Source of the DNA: an uncultured Tepidimonas sp.
GTDB taxonomy: Bacteria; Pseudomonadota; Gammaproteobacteria; Burkholderiales; Burkholderiaceae_C
Assembly (NCBI GenBank): GCA_937949455.1
Contig: CALEDU010000063.1
Span: 1-7,412, forward strand
Reading direction: 5' to 3'
Length of the DNA stretch: 7,412 nucleotides
In this document: positions 6,740 through 7,412 of the stretch, piece after piece
Layout of the letters: each line of letters starts with the position of its first letter
Position numbering within the stretch: position 1 is the stretch's first letter
The notes under the pieces: model-generated
The model's database searches: none
Seen by the model: only the letters and a program-made list of their open reading frames with translations
What the model was told of the DNA's origin: nothing
Position numbers and translations under genes: made by a program

Positions 6740-7412
6740 CAAGGGGCCGCCGCGATGATGCGCATAAATTCATCCGCCTTGAGCGACGCGCTGCCAATGA
6801 GGCCCCCATCGATGTCGGGCTGAGCCAACAGCGCCGCGGCGTTGCCCGCGTTCATGCTTCCGCCGTAGAGGATGCGCACCCGCCGGTCACTCGCGGACGC
6901 CGCGCGCAGTTGCGCACGCAGCACTGCATGGACCGCCTGGGCCTGCTCCGGCGTGGCGGTGCGCCCTGTACCAATGGCCCACACCGGCTCGTACGCAACC
7001 ACGATCTCGGTTACGCAGTGACGCACCGCGTGGATGACCGCCGCTAGCTGGCGCTTGACGACATGTTCGGTGTCACCCTGCATGCGCTCGACTTCGGTCT
7101 CGCCGACACACACGATGGGGGTGATGCCGCAAGCCAGTGCCTGTTGCGCTTTGCGCGCCACGGTCTCATCCGTTTCGCCATGAAAGCGCCGTCGTTCGGA
7201 ATGCCCGACGATGGCCCAGCGGCAGCCAAAATCACGCAGCATCGATGCACTGACCTCACCGGTATAGGGGCCAGCCTCGTGCGCCGAGACATCCTGCGCC
7301 CCCCAAGTCACGGGGCCCCCTGCGCACAGCGCTTGCGCCTGCGCCAGGTACGGGGCCGGCACGCATACGGCGACATCGGCACGCGCACCGGCCGCCAGCC
7401 CATCGCGCAATG
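6739..7412 (-). CDS. tpiA: Triosephosphate isomerase (TpiA), 5' end outside window
   Basis: Glycolytic and gluconeogenic enzyme that interconverts dihydroxyacetone phosphate and glyceraldehyde 3-phosphate; cytosolic homodimer with a TIM-barrel fold. The window holds the last 223 residues; about 25-30 N-terminal residues, including the GNWKMN segment with the catalytic lysine, lie beyond the right edge. Counting from the first visible full codon, the catalytic histidine is H70 in IVGHSERR and the catalytic glutamate is E141 in VAYEPVWAIGTG. The flexible phosphate-gripping loop 6 is VWAIGTGRTAT, and the phosphate-binding LYGGSMN and GGLIGSASL segments follow near the end. The first in-frame codon at the edge is TTG, but it falls within the conserved domain and is not the real start. 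The frame is otherwise intact. Confidence 0.98.
   Translation of the reverse strand, partial: LRDGLAAGARADVAVCVPAPYLAQAQALCAGGPVTWGAQDVSAHEAGPYTGEVSASMLRDFGCRWAIVGHSERRRFHGETDETVARKAQQALACGITPIVCVGETEVERMQGDTEHVVKRQLAAVIHAVRHCVTEIVVAYEPVWAIGTGRTATPEQAQAVHAVLRAQLRAASASDRRVRILYGGSMNAGNAAALLAQPDIDGGLIGSASLKADEFMRIIAAAP

Noticed and set aside
1..7412. Mobile elements, CRISPR arrays, defence or biosynthetic systems
   Set aside because: All coding capacity is taken by intact housekeeping genes; no transposase, integrase, repeat array, or unfamiliar protein is present.

Overview
The window is a housekeeping locus of a GC-rich betaproteobacterium, most likely of the order Burkholderiales. That placement rests on three things. 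The Nuo subunits carry the alpha/betaproteobacterial (mitochondrial-type) sequence signatures. NuoC and NuoD are separate proteins, not the fused NuoCD of enterobacteria. The order tpiA, secG, tRNA-Leu, nuoA and onward is, as I recall it, common in that group. No genus can be named from the sequence alone.

Every gene lies on the minus strand, so transcription runs from high to low coordinates. From the right edge: the 3' 90% of tpiA (triosephosphate isomerase, its start outside the window); a 51-base gap holding a 10-bp direct repeat; secG (Sec translocon subunit); and a 134-base non-coding stretch with a candidate promoter -10 element and an inverted repeat. Next come a tRNA-Leu(GAG) with encoded CCA and a terminator-like hairpin abutting the nuoA ribosome binding site. 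The rest of the window is nuoA, nuoB, nuoC, nuoD, nuoE, nuoF and the first 428 codons of nuoG, which runs off the left edge.

The seven nuo genes encode a large part of respiratory complex I (NADH:quinone oxidoreductase). NuoE, NuoF and NuoG form the NADH-oxidising module, with FMN and the iron-sulfur clusters N1a, N3, N1b, N4 and N5. NuoB, NuoC and NuoD form the connecting module that holds cluster N2 and the quinone-reduction site. NuoA is a small membrane subunit at the hinge between the two arms. All visible cofactor ligands are present and no frameshift or premature stop is seen. The genes are tightly packed, with ATGA overlaps at nuoD/nuoE and nuoE/nuoF, as expected of one long operon that continues past the left edge with further subunits.

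I see no mobile element, CRISPR array, defence system or unfamiliar protein. This is an ordinary conserved region. The points worth a second look are regulatory: the tRNA-Leu/hairpin/nuoA junction, the structured leader before the tRNA, and a GC-rich hairpin across the nuoB stop codon.
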